Source: Arsenicicoccus cauae (GTDB lineage Bacteria; Actinomycetota; Actinomycetes; Actinomycetales; Dermatophilaceae). Taken from it: a stretch of DNA of 64,000 nucleotides. The translations under genes and the position numbers were made by a program. Below are positions 41,918 through 50,508 of the stretch, one piece after another. The notes beneath the pieces were generated by a model, which did no database searches, was not told the DNA's origin, and was given only the letters and a program-made list of their open reading frames with translations. The DNA lies in contig NZ_WLVL01000039.1 in the NCBI RefSeq assembly GCF_009707125.1, forward strand, positions 248,001-312,000, given 5' to 3'. Position 1 is the stretch's first letter. Each line of letters begins with the position of its first letter.

Positions 41918-43213
41918 TTACGCGAAGAGGGCCTGACCGATGTGCTCGCCCTCCTTGGCACCCGGCGGTATGGCGAACAACGCCGACCCCCGGTGCTGGA
42001 GGTACTCCTGGAGAGCGTCCTGCTTGGCCATGCGAGTCTGCATGGGGATGTACTGCCTGGCGGGGTTGCGGACGTAGGCGATGAAGAACAGCCCCGCGTC
42101 CATGCGCCCGAGGTCGTCCGACCCGTCGGTGTAGTTGTAGCCGCGACGCAGCATCTGCACTCCGCCGTTGCGCGTCGGGTGCGCCATCGCCACATGGGAG
42201 CTCGCCGCGACCAGCGGCTGCCCCTCGCGTCCCTTGACGGTGAAGTCCGGTGCGGTGAACTCCTTCCCGCCCGAGAGCGGCGCGCCCTCGCGGCGGTCGC
42301 GACCGATGACCGCCTCCTGCTCGCGCAGCGAGGAGCGGTCCCAGGTCTCGAGGTTCATCGCGATGCGGCGGGCCACGAGGTAGGAGCCGCCCGCCATCCA
42401 CGGTGCCTTGGGGTCGTCCTTGGCGCCGACCCACAGGTGGGCGTCGAGCGCGGACGGGTCCTCGGCCTTGAGGTTGGCCGTGCCGTCCTTGAAGCCGAAC
42501 AGGTTTCGCGGGGTGGCCTGCGCGGTGGACGTGGACGAGGTGCGGCCGTAGCCCAGCTGGGACCACCGCAGCGACACGACGCCGAACCCGAGGCGCGCCA
42601 GGTTGCGGATGGCGTGCACCGCGACCTGCGGGTCGTCGGCGCAGGCCTGGACGCACAGGTCGCCGTCGCTGCGCGCGGGGTCGAGCGCGTCCGCCGGGAA
42701 GTGCGGAAGTCGTTGCAGCGCAGCGGGTTGACGTCCCGAGATCCCGAAGCGGTCCTTGCCCGCGGCGTCTCGGAACAGCGTGGGCCCGAAGCCGAAGGTC
42801 AGCGTCAGCCGCGACGCCGACAGCCCGTCCGCCTCGCCGGAGTCGTTGGGGGGCGCGCTGTATGACGTCGGGTCCCCACCCACCGGCCGACCCGCCGTCA
42901 TCTCGGCGGCCGCCGCGGTCCAGGCGGTCAGCAGGGCGACGAGGTCCTCGCGGGAGGTCGTCGTGACGTCGAACGCCGCGAAGTGCAGCCGGTCCTGGGC
43001 GGGCGTGACGATCCCCGCCTGGTGGGTGCCGTAGAACGGATAGCTGTCGGACGCAACGGCTCTCGCGTCCCCGGTCGTGCCCCCACCCGCGCGCCCGCCG
43101 TCACCCTCGGAGGCGTTGGCGGTCGCCATACCACCCGCGAAGCCGGCCGCTCCCACGGCGGCCGAGGCGGCTCCCCAGCCGAGAAGCCCACGACGAGAGA
43201 GGGACTCGGGCAT
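41918..43213 (-). CDS. efeB: Iron-uptake deferrochelatase/peroxidase (Dyp-type)
   Basis: Extracytoplasmic haem-containing Dyp peroxidase of the EfeUOB iron-uptake system. 431 residues. Tat signal with twin arginine (SLSRRGLLGWGAASAAVGAAGF), Dyp motif GFKDGTANL with catalytic Asp, proximal His region SSHVAMAHPTRNGG, and the conserved C-terminal segment LFFIAYVRNPARQYIPMQ. Start overlaps efeO stop (ATGA). Confidence 0.95.
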   Translation of the reverse strand: MPESLSRRGLLGWGAASAAVGAAGFAGGMATANASEGDGGRAGGGTTGDARAVASDSYPFYGTHQAGIVTPAQDRLHFAAFDVTTTSREDLVALLTAWTAAAAEMTAGRPVGGDPTSYSAPPNDSGEADGLSASRLTLTFGFGPTLFRDAAGKDRFGISGRQPAALQRLPHFPADALDPARSDGDLCVQACADDPQVAVHAIRNLARLGFGVVSLRWSQLGYGRTSSTSTAQATPRNLFGFKDGTANLKAEDPSALDAHLWVGAKDDPKAPWMAGGSYLVARRIAMNLETWDRSSLREQEAVIGRDRREGAPLSGGKEFTAPDFTVKGREGQPLVAASSHVAMAHPTRNGGVQMLRRGYNYTDGSDDLGRMDAGLFFIAYVRNPARQYIPMQTRMAKQDALQEYLQHRGSALFAIPPGAKEGEHIGQALFA

Positions 43214-44391
43214 CAGATGACGGCGGCCGTCAGCCTGGACAGCGGCTCGGAGAGCGCGTTGACCGCGTCCGACAGCGCCTTCACCTCCTCCTTGGAGAGC
43301 GTGTCGTAGGTCTTGAACCCCTCGCCGACCTTGTGCTGGTCGAGGAGCTTCTGCAGCGCCGAGAACTTCAGCTGCAGCTGGGAGTCCAGAGCGGCGTCCT
43401 TCTTCTTGAGGATCGGGCGCAGACCCTGCCAGGCCACGCGGGCGCCGTCGACGTTGGCCTGGAAGTCCCACAGGTCGGTGTGGCTCCAGATCTCCTCCTC
43501 GCCGGTGACCTTGCCCTTGGCGACCTCGTCGAGCAGGCCCTTGGCGCCGTTGCCGATCTGGTCGGTGGTGAACTGCATGGATCGGGTGCGCTGGTAGAGG
43601 GTTTCGGTGTCCTTGACCAGCTGGTCCGCGATCGCGGCGCGCTGGGCGGCGGTCTGCGCGGTGTAGCCGGCCTTCGGTGGCCACAGGTCCTTCTCGGCGA
43701 CGTGCCAGCCGGTCCACTTCTGGCCGGGCTCGAGGTCGGCCTCGCGCGCGTCCATCATCGGGTCGAGGTCGCCGAAGGACTCCGCGACGGGCTCGATCCG
43801 CTCCCAGTGGACGCGGGTGGGGGCGTAGAGCTCCTTGGCCCTGGCGGTGTCGCCGGCCTTGTAGGCGGCGGCGAAGGCCTTCGTCCCCGTGAGGAGCTGC
43901 TCGGTCTGGTCCTTGACGTAGGACGCGTACTGGCTGTTGGCCGCCGCGACGAGCTCCTTGTCGGCGCCCTGCGCCTCGAGGTTGGCGCCGGAGTCGGTCA
44001 CGGTGAAGTCGTGGCGGATGCCGTCGCCGACCATGCCCGGCTTGCAGGCGGTCTTGTACGTCCCCGGCGCAGCCTTGAGCACGAGGTCACGGGACAGGCC
44101 GGGCCCGATGTTCTCGACCTCGGCGACGATGCGCAGGCCGTCCTCGGCGAGGAGGTAGAACTCGGTGACCTTGGAGCCGGCGTTGGTGACCGCGAACTTC
44201 AGCGTGCCCGAGGGAGCCTCGGACGCCGAGACCTGGCACTCGGTGTCCGTCGAGGTGACCGTGAGGGTGCCCTGGCCGGCGCCGGCCTGCGTCCCGCCCC
44301 CTGAGGAGGAGCTGGCGGTGTTGTCGGTGCAGGCGGTCAGCGCGAGCGCGGCGATCGCGAGGGACGCGCCGGTGGCGGCGAGGCGGGTCAT
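43213..44391 (-). CDS. efeO: Iron-uptake lipoprotein EfeO
   Basis: 392 residues. Lipoprotein signal (MTRLAATGASLAIAALALTA-C). The N-terminal cupredoxin-like domain (about 40-130) is followed by the M75/imelysin-type helical domain with the HxxE metal motif in HWERIEP. It binds iron outside the membrane and hands it to EfeU. The N-terminal ATG overlaps the efeU stop, so the genes are coupled. Confidence 0.95.
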   Translation of the reverse strand: MTRLAATGASLAIAALALTACTDNTASSSSGGGTQAGAGQGTLTVTSTDTECQVSASEAPSGTLKFAVTNAGSKVTEFYLLAEDGLRIVAEVENIGPGLSRDLVLKAAPGTYKTACKPGMVGDGIRHDFTVTDSGANLEAQGADKELVAAANSQYASYVKDQTEQLLTGTKAFAAAYKAGDTARAKELYAPTRVHWERIEPVAESFGDLDPMMDAREADLEPGQKWTGWHVAEKDLWPPKAGYTAQTAAQRAAIADQLVKDTETLYQRTRSMQFTTDQIGNGAKGLLDEVAKGKVTGEEEIWSHTDLWDFQANVDGARVAWQGLRPILKKKDAALDSQLQLKFSALQKLLDQHKVGEGFKTYDTLSKEEVKALSDAVNALSEPLSRLTAAVI

Positions 44392-45272
44392 GCAGAGGCT
44401 CCTTGACGTATGCCGGACGCCGCGCTCGCACGCGGGGCCGGGGGCTTGGGGCGACGGACCCGCGCGGCGAACAACGCCATGACGGGGACGACGTAGAGCA
44501 CCCACGCGGCGACCTCGAGCACGGTCATCGCGGGAGAGAAGTTGAAGACGCCCTTGAGCAGCGTGGCGACCCACGAGCTGGGCTCGATCGTGCCGGACAC
44601 GTCGAACGCGAGGGTGTGCAGGCCGGGCAGGATGCGCGCCTCCTGCAGGTCGTGGACGGCATACGCCAGGACCCCGCCGGCGATGAGGACGAGGAAGGCG
44701 CCGGTCCAGCGGAAGAACGCGCCGAGGTCGAGCTTGAGTGCTCCCCGGTAGACGCCGACGCCGAGCGCGACGGCGGTCAGCAGGCCGAGGAGGGCGCCGA
44801 CCAGCGGTGCCGTGGTGGAGGCGTTGTCGCGGGCTGCGGCCTGCGTGGCCGCCCACAGGAACAGCGCGGTCTCGAGACCCTCGCGGCCGACGGCCAGCAT
44901 CGCGACCAGCACGAGGCCTCCGCGGGCGCCCGTGCGGCCGCCCTCGACGGCCCGGTCGACCGCCCCCTTGAGCTCGCCGGACAGGCCACGGCTGTGCCGC
45001 GCCATCCAAAAGATCATCCAGGTCACGAACCCCACCGCCACGATGGACAGCCCGCCGCCGATGGCCTCCTGCGCCTCGAAGGTCAGGCCCTTGGGGCCGA
45101 AGGTGAGCAGCGCGCCGAAGGCGAGGGAGATGGCGATCGCCGCCGCGACTCCCGCCCAGATGCGCCCGAGCAGGTGCTGGCGTCCCGACTTCACGAGGTA
45201 GGCGACGAGGATGACGACGACCAGCGACGCCTCCAGTCCCTCACGCAGCCCGATGAGGTAGTTGGCGAGCAT
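44388..45272 (-). CDS. efeU: Iron permease EfeU (FTR1 family)
   Basis: 294 residues, seven helices. The two REGLE motifs required for iron transport are present: LIGLREGLEASLVVVI near the N-terminus and LAVGREGLETALFLW near the middle. Reading frame is intact, so the operon is probably functional. First gene of efeUOB; an IdeR/DtxR-like box lies 30 bp upstream. Confidence 0.96.
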   Translation of the reverse strand: MLANYLIGLREGLEASLVVVILVAYLVKSGRQHLLGRIWAGVAAAIAISLAFGALLTFGPKGLTFEAQEAIGGGLSIVAVGFVTWMIFWMARHSRGLSGELKGAVDRAVEGGRTGARGGLVLVAMLAVGREGLETALFLWAATQAAARDNASTTAPLVGALLGLLTAVALGVGVYRGALKLDLGAFFRWTGAFLVLIAGGVLAYAVHDLQEARILPGLHTLAFDVSGTIEPSSWVATLLKGVFNFSPAMTVLEVAAWVLYVVPVMALFAARVRRPKPPAPRASAASGIRQGASA

Positions 45273-45301
45273 GGCAGCCTACGATTCCTGGTCGACGTGA
45301 G

Positions 45302-45320
45302 TGAGGCCTCCCTAACTTAG
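45302..45320. promoter_or_regulatory. IdeR/DtxR-like iron box upstream of efeU
   Basis: TGAGGCCTCCCTAACTTAG matches 11 of 19 positions of the IdeR/DtxR consensus TTAGGTTAGGCTAACCTAA, with a good right half-site (CTAACTTAG). It lies 30 bp before efeU, consistent with iron repression. The match is moderate. Confidence 0.4.
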
Positions 45321-45382
45321 GGGATGCTCACCTCACCGGGCAACATGACCTCCCCCACAGCCCCACCCCCACCGCCCCCTCG

Positions 45383-45453
45383 CGCCATTGGTCACCAATG
45401 ACGTCTCGCGTCGTGATGTGAACGATCCAAAACGCCACTGGTGACCAATGGCG
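45383..45453. repeat. 71-bp palindromic element, left copy
   Basis: 22-bp arms 45383-45404 and 45432-45453, two mismatches. Each arm contains CATTGGTCACCAATG, itself a near-palindrome. The centre holds GTGAACGATCCAAAACG. It lies 100 bp upstream of a DUF559 gene start, with a second copy at its end. Confidence 0.9.
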
Positions 45454-45553
45454 GAGGGTGGAGTCGCGGCGACCTGTGGACAAGGCTCAGCCCCTCTGCC
45501 CCGGCTGTGGATGACCGTATGACGCCGCGAGCCGGCCGCACGACCATCGCTGC

Positions 45554-46552
45554 ATGTCCCTCGTGCTGCCCCCATCGCTGGCCGGACGCCCGGCCTTCAC
45601 CCGCGCCGAAGCCCTCGCCGCCGGGATGACCGTCGCGGACCTCAAACAGCTGGCCCGTGTCTTCCAGGGGGTCTACGCCCCCTCGCCGCCGCAGACCGTG
45701 CTCGAGCAGGCCCGGATGCTCTCCGTCGTCCTGCCCGAGGGCGCGGCATACAGCCATGTGACCGCAGCTCGCCTGCTCGACCTCCCCCTGCCCGCCGGCT
45801 GGCTCCCGGAGCAGCTCATCGACGTGCTGGTGGCGGGCACGGCCCACGCGTGCCGTCGCCCCGAGGTGAGGGGCCACCGCGGGCCTGTGCCCCGTCATGT
45901 GGTGCTGCCCACCCTCGCCACACCCGTGGTGGCCCACGAGCACGTCTTCGCCCAGCTGGCGGGCGAGCTGGGGCGCGAGGACCTCGTCATCCTCGGGGAC
46001 GCCGTCGTGGGCTGGCGGACCGGTCGCACCCTGGACCGGCTGGTGGCGGCCGTCCCCGCCGGGCACCCGGGCAGCGTGGCTGCGCTCGCCGCCCTGGAGC
46101 ACGTCCGTGAGGGCAGCGCGTCGCCACGCGAGACCCTGTTCCGCCTGCGCTTCCTGGAGGCGGGCCTGCCCGAGCCGGAGCTGAACGCCCCGATCTACGA
46201 CAGGTCCCGCGGCCTGGTCGCCTATCTCGACATGTACTGGCGGCATCTCGGCGTCGGGTTCGAGTACGACGGGCTGTGGCACTACGAGTCCTCGCAGCAG
46301 AGGCAGGACGACATCGCCCGGATCCGGCGCGTCGAGCAGCAGGGCGTGCGGGTCGTCGTGGGCACGCGGCAGGACTATCCGCAGGTCGGTGGGGTCCTCA
46401 AGCAGCTGCGATCCGCCATGGCCGACCAGGCTCGACTGCTCGGCCGCCCAGTCCCGAGCATGCGCCACGACCCGAGCACGCGCCACGACCCGAGCACGCG
46501 CGCCTTCCCCTCCCGCGCCCTCCCCTCACCCCGCGCCATTGGTCACCAATGA
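45554..46552 (+). CDS. AbiEi/DUF559-type protein bracketed by palindromic elements
   Basis: 332 residues. AbiEi-like N-terminal winged-helix (AFTRAEALAAGMTVADLKQL, then FQGVYAPSPP), middle domain, and C-terminal DUF559 PD-(D/E)XK/Vsr-like segment (VAYLDMYWRHLGVGFEYDGL, then WHYESSQQRQDDIARI) with Asp and Glu-Tyr-Asp as expected. The last 25 residues come from an 18-bp tandem repeat (MRHDPSTRHDPSTR) and then from the palindromic element, which supplies AIGHQ and the stop codon. No adjacent toxin gene. It shares architecture with 40642 and 15590. Confidence 0.8.
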   Translation: MSLVLPPSLAGRPAFTRAEALAAGMTVADLKQLARVFQGVYAPSPPQTVLEQARMLSVVLPEGAAYSHVTAARLLDLPLPAGWLPEQLIDVLVAGTAHACRRPEVRGHRGPVPRHVVLPTLATPVVAHEHVFAQLAGELGREDLVILGDAVVGWRTGRTLDRLVAAVPAGHPGSVAALAALEHVREGSASPRETLFRLRFLEAGLPEPELNAPIYDRSRGLVAYLDMYWRHLGVGFEYDGLWHYESSQQRQDDIARIRRVEQQGVRVVVGTRQDYPQVGGVLKQLRSAMADQARLLGRPVPSMRHDPSTRHDPSTRAFPSRALPSPRAIGHQ

Positions 46553-46604
46553 CGTCTTGAGGCCTCATGTGAACGATCCAAAACGTCATTGGTGACCAAT
46601 GGCG
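46534..46604. repeat. 71-bp palindromic element, right copy
   Basis: Perfect 22-bp arms 46534-46555 and 46583-46604. Direct copy of the element at 45383 (1151 bp apart); the centre again has ATGTGAACGATCCAAAACG. The stop codon of the DUF559 gene (46550-46552) falls in the left arm. Confidence 0.92.
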
Positions 46605-46656
46605 GCACACGGGGGCGGGTGGGGCGGCAACCGGGCACGGCAGGGGTGGGGTCCGG

Positions 46657-47529
46657 TCAGGGGAGGCGGGCCAGCGCCTCGTCCAGGCTCAACTGCTCCA
46701 GGGGCGTCCGCCCCGCGACGGCGTCCTCCAGCTCCGACCACTCACGGGGCGCGGCCACCGTCGGGCGACCGAACTTCCCGCGCAGCGACCAGGGGCAGAT
46801 CGTCGTCTTGGAGGCGGTGTTCTGGCTCCAGTCGACGAGCACCTTGCCCCCGCGCTTGGCCTTGACCATCGACGACACGACCAACGTGGGGTGGCCCGCC
46901 TCGAGCGCGACGGCCAGCCCCTGAGCCACCTCGCGGACCACGGCGACGGGGTGGGTGCCGTCGAGCTCGGCATACAGCTGGAGGCCCTTGGATCCGGAGG
47001 TGACGGGCCACAGATCGCCGATCCCCATGTCGCACAAGATGTCGCGCGCCCACAGCGCCACCTGCGAGCACTCCGCGAGCCCGGCGCCGGGCCCGGGGTC
47101 GAGATCGACGACGAGCCGGTCCGGGTGCAGCGCCTCCCCGGACGGCGACACCCGCCACTGGTGCACGTGCAGCTCCAGCGCGGCGAGGTTGCCGAGCCAG
47201 GTCAGTCCGGCGACGGAGTCGATGACGGGATAGGTGATGGTCTCGCGGTCGCGCGTCGAGCCCGGCGCCGGCAGGGTCACGGTGCGGATCCACGCGGGGG
47301 TGCCGCGGGGCACGTTCTTCTCGAAGAACGACGGCCCACCCGTCCCCGACGGCCACCTGATGCGAGTCACGGCGCGATCGCGCAGCTGCTCGAGCAGGAC
47401 CGGCGCCACCTGCGCGTAGTACTGCAGCACCTCGCCCTTGGTGGTCCCGGTCTCGGGATACAGCACCTTGTCGAGGGAGCTGAGCCGCAGGGTGCGACCG
47501 TCGATCTCGACGCTCACGTGGTCAGGCAC
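46657..47529 (-). CDS. LigD-type polymerase/primase (NHEJ)
   Basis: About 290 residues, archaeo-eukaryotic primase fold. Motifs: SSLDKVLYPETGTTKGEVLQ, then FFEKNVPRGTPAWI, the metal-binding DLDPG (VVDLDPGPGAG), SGSKGLQLYAEL and KVLVDWSQN. Fills and extends ends in Ku-dependent repair. The protein is free-standing, not fused to the ligase as in mycobacterial LigD. GTG 47529 is chosen because it starts just before VSVEIDGRTLRLS and overlaps the ligase stop by 8 bases; ATG 47550 is an alternative. Confidence 0.92.
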   Translation of the reverse strand: MPDHVSVEIDGRTLRLSSLDKVLYPETGTTKGEVLQYYAQVAPVLLEQLRDRAVTRIRWPSGTGGPSFFEKNVPRGTPAWIRTVTLPAPGSTRDRETITYPVIDSVAGLTWLGNLAALELHVHQWRVSPSGEALHPDRLVVDLDPGPGAGLAECSQVALWARDILCDMGIGDLWPVTSGSKGLQLYAELDGTHPVAVVREVAQGLAVALEAGHPTLVVSSMVKAKRGGKVLVDWSQNTASKTTICPWSLRGKFGRPTVAAPREWSELEDAVAGRTPLEQLSLDEALARLP

Positions 47530-48514
47530 GGCCGACGTCCCCGTCTGCACCTGACCAGTCGGCGGAGGGGAGAAGGTCCGCGGGGGTCAGGTCGGTGCGC
47601 ACACCGAGGTAGGCCGGCTGCCGCAGCCTGCCGTTGCCCGCCCGCCCGAGGGACTGCACGTCCACGACGAGCGTCGGCTCGACCCAGCGCGCACCGGTCG
47701 CATCCTCACGCGGCACTTCCCCCACGAACGGCGCACTCCCACAAGCACGTTCGTCGAGCAATGGCCGCAACGCCTCCCCCGCACGGCCGGCGAGCCCCGC
47801 GCCCACGCGCCCGTCCAGCTCCAGCAGCCCGGACCCGTCGGCCGCCGGCGTCCCCACCAGCAAGGCCCCCACGCGGTCCCGCCCCGACGTCTCGGGACGC
47901 CAGCCGCCGACGACCACCGAGAGCGTCGCGCGGTGCGGCAGCTTGAGCCAGTCGGGGCTGCGGGCGCCGGGCTGGTATGCCGAGGCCCGCCGCTTCGACA
48001 CCACCCCCTCGAGGCCCTGGTGGCGGGTCACGTCGTGCAGCAGCCGGCCGTCGTCATACACCTCGGGCACCTTCCAGGCCGACCCTCCCGCCCCGAAGGA
48101 CTCCAGGTCGAGCCGCTCGAGCAGCGAGCGCCGCACGGACCACGGCTGGTCGATCAGCACCTGCCCGCCGAACCGCAGCAGGTCGAAGACCATGTAGGTC
48201 ACGGGCCGCACCTCGGCCAGCGCCTGGGCCACCCGCGCGTCCGAGACGTGGATGCGTTCGCTCAGCGCCGCGAACGACGGCACCCCGCCCTGCAGCGCGA
48301 TGACCTCGCCGTCGAGCAGGAGGTCGTCCCCGGCGCGGGCCAACCCCGCGAGCTCGGGGAAACGCACGGTGGCGTCGGCCCCGGAGCGGGCCGAGAGCCT
48401 CCACCCCGCGGGTGACCGGTCGGCGAGGATGCGCATGCCGTCCCACTTGACCTCGTGGACCCAGGCGTCGCCGTGCGGCACCTGGGTGGTGGGGGTGGCG
48501 AGCATCGGGCGCAT
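47522..48514 (-). CDS. ATP-dependent DNA ligase (LigD ligase domain, NHEJ)
   Basis: 330 residues. Catalytic Lys in motif I EVKWDGMRI (K23); motif III YMVFDLLRF; motif IV LEGVVSKRR; motif V DWLKLPH; C-terminal OB fold ending ...VRTDLTPADLLPSADWSG. Seals ends held by Ku. ATG 48514 follows GGATGAGG. Coupled with the polymerase gene and divergent to ku, which lies 84 bp away. The C-terminus contains a copy of the repeat arm TGACCAGTCGGCG. Confidence 0.94.
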   Translation of the reverse strand: MRPMLATPTTQVPHGDAWVHEVKWDGMRILADRSPAGWRLSARSGADATVRFPELAGLARAGDDLLLDGEVIALQGGVPSFAALSERIHVSDARVAQALAEVRPVTYMVFDLLRFGGQVLIDQPWSVRRSLLERLDLESFGAGGSAWKVPEVYDDGRLLHDVTRHQGLEGVVSKRRASAYQPGARSPDWLKLPHRATLSVVVGGWRPETSGRDRVGALLVGTPAADGSGLLELDGRVGAGLAGRAGEALRPLLDERACGSAPFVGEVPREDATGARWVEPTLVVDVQSLGRAGNGRLRQPAYLGVRTDLTPADLLPSADWSGADGDVGRA

Positions 48515-48597
48515 ACCTCATCCTGACTCATGGGTATGGGCCCCGGAGGACTTACCAGCGGCTCACCACCGGCTTACGAGCGACGAAGGAGCAGGTC

Positions 48598-49599
48598 ATG
48601 CGTGCGATCTGGAAGGGCGCGGTCTCGTTCGGCCTCGTCACGGTGCCGGTGCGGCTCTTCACGGCCACCGAGAATCACGACCTGCAGTTCCACCAGGTCC
48701 GCAAGAGCGACGGCTCGCGGATCAAGTACAAGAAGGTCGCCGCGGCGGACGGCGAGGAGGTGCCCTACTCCGAGATCGCCAAGGGCTACGAGTCGCCCGA
48801 CGGCAAGATGGTGATGATCACCGACGAGGATCTCGCGAGCCTGGACTCCAAGAGCTCCAAGGAGATCTCGGTCGAGAAGTTCGTCCCCGCGGAGCAGATC
48901 GACCCCCTGCTGCTGGACAAGTCCTACTACCTCGAGCCCGACAAGAGCGCGGTCAAGCCCTATGCCCTGCTGCGCGAGGCCCTGCGCTCCACGGATCGTA
49001 TGGCGGTGGTCACCGTCGCCGTCCGCACACGCCTGTCGATGGCGGTGCTGCGGGTCAAGGACGACGTGATCGTGCTGCAGACCATGCTGTGGCCGGACGA
49101 GGTGCGCACGCCGTCGTTCGACGTGCTGGACGACATCCCGGAGCCCAACGAGCGGGAGGTCAAGATGGCGGACCTGCTCATCGAGTCGATGGTCGACGAC
49201 TTCGAGCCCAACGACTACGAGGACGACTACCAGCAGGCCGTGCAGGCCCTGGTGGAGCGCAAGCTCGCCGGCGGTGACGTCAAGGCGGCGCCCAAGGCCA
49301 AGGGCGACGACGAGGGCGGCGACGTGGTCGACCTGCTCGCGGCGCTGCAGCGCTCGGTCGACCGGGCCAAGGCGGCGCGGGGCGAGGACACCTCCGCGGA
49401 CTCCGGTGCGGGGCAGGAGGGCTCGGGGTCGGACGACGGCGCCGACACCGAGGACGACGGCGCGACGGCGGACGACAAGCCCGCCGCCAAGAAGTCCACC
49501 GCTCGCAAGGCCCCCGCCAAGAAGGCCGCGAGCTCCACCACGAAGAAGGCCACCGCCAAGAAGTCCACGGCCAAGCGGACCACCAAGAAGGCCAGCTGA
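48598..49599 (+). CDS. ku: Ku protein (NHEJ)
   Basis: 333 residues. Ku core from residue 1 to about 255 (MRAIWKGAVSFGLVTVPVRL ... DLLIESMVDDFEPNDYEDDY). The C-terminal 80 residues are acidic, then Lys/Ala-rich (KKSTARKAPAKK repeats), a histone-like tail known to bind DNA and aid end threading in actinobacterial Ku. GAAGGAG precedes ATG 48598. Cotranscribed with the downstream glycosylase. Confidence 0.97.
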   Translation: MRAIWKGAVSFGLVTVPVRLFTATENHDLQFHQVRKSDGSRIKYKKVAAADGEEVPYSEIAKGYESPDGKMVMITDEDLASLDSKSSKEISVEKFVPAEQIDPLLLDKSYYLEPDKSAVKPYALLREALRSTDRMAVVTVAVRTRLSMAVLRVKDDVIVLQTMLWPDEVRTPSFDVLDDIPEPNEREVKMADLLIESMVDDFEPNDYEDDYQQAVQALVERKLAGGDVKAAPKAKGDDEGGDVVDLLAALQRSVDRAKAARGEDTSADSGAGQEGSGSDDGADTEDDGATADDKPAAKKSTARKAPAKKAASSTTKKATAKKSTAKRTTKKAS

Positions 49600-49600
49600 G

Positions 49601-50464
49601 GTGCCGGAGGGTCACACCATCCACGCCCTGGCCGGGCGGCTCAACCGGGCGTATGCCGGAAAGCCCGTCAGGGCGAGCAGCCCGCAGGGGAGGTTCGCCG
49701 ACTCGGCCGCGCAGCTGGACGGCGAGGTGCTGATCGGTGCGCAGGCCGCCGGCAAGCACCTGCTGGTGGAGGTGGACGGGGACCGCTGGCTGCACGTGCA
49801 CCTCGGCCTCATCGGCAACTTCGCGGTGACGCCGTTGGCGGACGGCATACGGCCCGAGGACGTCCCGGTGCAGGGAGAGGTGAGGTTGCGGCTCGCGTCG
49901 GACACGCACGTGGCCGACCTGCGCGGGCCGATGGTGTGCGCGCTGATCACGCCGCAGGAGGCGCACTCGGTCCTCGACCGGCTCGGCCCCGATCCCCTGC
50001 GCGCCGACGCCGACCCGGACGAGGCGTGGGCGCGGATCTCCCGGAGCCGCAAGACGATCGCCGAGCTGCTCATGGACCAGGCGGTCGTCGCCGGGGTGGG
50101 CAACGTCTATCGCTGCGAGGTGCTGTGGCGCCACCGCATCGACCCCCACCGCCCGGGGCGCGAGCTGCGCCAGAGCTCCTGGGACACCATCTGGGCGGAC
50201 CTCGTGCGCCTGCTGCCGCTGGGTGTGGCGTACGGGCAGATCCTCACCCTCGAGCCGCAGGTGGAGGAGGCCGAGCGGCGGCTCGCCGCGGGCGAGGAAC
50301 CCCCGGTGATCACCGGCCGCTCGCTGGGCACGACCTTCCCGCGGGAGTTCGCGACCTACAAGCGCGCGGGCGAGCCCTGCCCGACCTGCGGCAGCCGCAT
50401 CCGCACCGCCAAGGTGGCCGGCCGCACCCTCTACTGGTGCGGCCGCTGCCAGCGCCGCCGCTGA
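49601..50464 (+). CDS. nei: Fpg/Nei-family DNA glycosylase (endonuclease VIII-like)
   Basis: 287 residues. Catalytic Pro2-Glu3 (VPEGHTIH), helix-two-turn-helix (MDQAVVAGVGNVYRCEVLW) and zinc finger of four cysteines (CPTCGSRI...YWCGRCQ). The family removes oxidised pyrimidines and nicks the AP site. Processed start must expose Pro2, so GTG 49601 is fixed. It begins one base after the ku stop, a tight pairing that suggests joint repair of oxidised breaks. Confidence 0.94.
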   Translation: MPEGHTIHALAGRLNRAYAGKPVRASSPQGRFADSAAQLDGEVLIGAQAAGKHLLVEVDGDRWLHVHLGLIGNFAVTPLADGIRPEDVPVQGEVRLRLASDTHVADLRGPMVCALITPQEAHSVLDRLGPDPLRADADPDEAWARISRSRKTIAELLMDQAVVAGVGNVYRCEVLWRHRIDPHRPGRELRQSSWDTIWADLVRLLPLGVAYGQILTLEPQVEEAERRLAAGEEPPVITGRSLGTTFPREFATYKRAGEPCPTCGSRIRTAKVAGRTLYWCGRCQRRR

Positions 50465-50508
50465 CGCGATTCATCCCATTGGCCACCTTCGTCGCGTTTC
50501 ATTGAGTC

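Noticed and set aside
40642-46552. Type IV toxin-antitoxin (AbiEi/AbiEii) pairs
   Set aside because: The AbiEi-like N-terminus is visible, but no nucleotidyltransferase-type AbiEii gene adjoins any copy; the C-terminus is nuclease-fold instead.
47522-47529. Frameshift between LigD polymerase and ligase genes
   Set aside because: The 8-base overlap fits normal translational coupling; both proteins are complete by motif content.
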